NCBI GenBank assembly: GCA_964444915.1 | Contig: CAYUIY010000047.1 | Location: forward strand, 1-16,446 | Reading direction: 5' to 3' | Length of the DNA stretch: 16,446 nucleotides | From: Anaerorudis sp964444915 | GTDB taxonomy: Bacteria; Bacteroidota; Bacteroidia; Bacteroidales; Dysgonomonadaceae | The notes under the pieces: generated by a model | What the model saw: the letters and a program-made list of their open reading frames with translations, nothing else | What the model was told of the DNA's origin: nothing | Databases searched by the model: none | Program-made: the position numbers and the translations under genes | In this document: positions 15,834 to 16,446 of the stretch, piece by piece | How the letters are laid out: each line of letters begins with the position of its first letter | Numbering within the stretch: the first letter of the stretch is position 1

Positions 15834-16358
15834 ATGAGGAAGTTCATTTTTTTACTGTCCGCACTTTTCGTAATCTTTTTTTCAACGCAGCATGTAAATG
15901 CTCAAATAAGTGCAACAGCCGAAACAACAGCCAAAATTGTCAGCGGACTTCAAATTACCAAAGAAGCCGATTTGAATTTCGGAAGCATGTTTTCCCCAAG
16001 AAATGGAGGGGGAACAGTAACCGTAGATGTTAACAACCAGCGAACCGCTACGGGCGTTCAATTGGCAACCGTAACAGGAGAATCCATTACTGCTGCACAG
16101 TTTAAAGTTACCGGCAGCCCCAATGCTACCTTTACGATTACTTTCCCTTATTCTTTCAGCGTTACCAATACGGATGGCAGCGGATCGAGTATGTTGGTGG
16201 ATAACTTTACATACAATAACATCACATCGCCTTCTACATTGGATGGAAGTGGGAATCTGACAATTAAGGTCGGGGCAACGCTTCATGTGTATAATTATCA
16301 GGCACTAGGTACTTATAAAAACACAACCGACTTGAAAATAACGGTCGCCTATAATTAA
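15834..16358 (+). CDS. Secreted DUF4402-type protein, second of a tandem pair
   Basis: This 174-residue protein has a signal peptide (MRKFIFLLSALFVIFFSTQHVNA, cleavage near NA/QI) and a DUF4402-like beta domain. It matches the first gene at ISATAETTAKIV, DLNFGSMF (46-53), AQFKVTGSPNATF (88-100), IKVGATLHV (144-152) and the terminal TVAYN (170-174). The middle (about 105-140) is different, with a Ser/Gly/Asn-rich stretch that could be an exposed variable face. The two genes share a 17-base identical string encoding VGATLH (15391-15407 and 16269-16285), consistent with an old duplication. No enzyme signature or anchor is seen. Secretion is clear; function is unknown, with surface or fimbria-like assembly as one possibility. 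Confidence 0.85.
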   Translation: MRKFIFLLSALFVIFFSTQHVNAQISATAETTAKIVSGLQITKEADLNFGSMFSPRNGGGTVTVDVNNQRTATGVQLATVTGESITAAQFKVTGSPNATFTITFPYSFSVTNTDGSGSSMLVDNFTYNNITSPSTLDGSGNLTIKVGATLHVYNYQALGTYKNTTDLKITVAYN

Positions 16359-16446
16359 TTAGATTTATACTCAAGGATTGATTTACTCAAATATATCAAC
16401 AATCAAATTAAAAAACAACCGATTTTATCAACAATTAAAAACAAAA
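16359..16446. other. A/T-rich tail after the second DUF4402 gene
   Basis: No gene and no clear terminator. The last bases (ATTAAAAACAAAA) resemble the bases just before the first DUF4402 ATG (AGTAAAAAACAAAATT), so another start codon may lie right beyond the edge. Confidence 0.3.

Overview
The window looks like a draft-assembly scaffold from a member of the Bacteroidales. The signs are a SusC/SusD pair, several TAnnTTTG-type promoter boxes with TTTG-like upstream boxes, A/T-rich spacers, few strong Shine-Dalgarno sequences, and an ftsK-lolA-trxB housekeeping cluster. Genus cannot be fixed from the sequence alone.

Region 1 (about 1-9720, all minus strand) is a glycan-utilisation locus. In transcription order it holds an exported TIM-barrel sugar isomerase/epimerase-like protein, a secreted GH2 glycosidase, a SusC-like TonB-dependent transporter, a SusD-like surface lipoprotein, and the first 64 codons of a GH29 alpha-L-fucosidase cut by the window edge. 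The GH2 protein resembles plant mannosylglycoprotein endo-beta-mannosidase. The likely target is a fucosylated glycan with a beta-mannosyl linkage, such as an N-glycan core. SusCD would bind and import it, GH29 would remove fucose, and GH2 would cut at the mannosyl residue. The sequence suggests separate transcription units: isomerase plus GH2 from a promoter near 9700; susC-susD from a promoter near 5870 with a leader of about 170 nt and a 9-bp hairpin; a strong terminator after susD at 327-356; and GH29 beyond it. No regulator gene is visible.

Region 2 (about 9866-14280, minus strand) is the housekeeping block: ftsK (DNA translocase), a LolA-like lipoprotein carrier, and trxB (thioredoxin reductase). 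A strong intrinsic terminator (9866-9901) closes the block and separates it from the glycan locus.

Region 3 (14281-14952) has no gene. It contains a 100-N scaffold gap flanked on both sides by the same 55-bp sequence, which abuts the Ns exactly. This is most simply two contigs sharing a terminal k-mer, so the real sequence may carry one copy and no gap.

Region 4 (14953-16446, plus strand) holds two tandem, diverged genes for small secreted proteins of the DUF4402 type. They are separated by a 353-bp spacer that contains inverted repeats and a clear promoter for the second gene. The bases at the right edge resemble the leader just before the first of these genes, so a third gene may start just outside the window.
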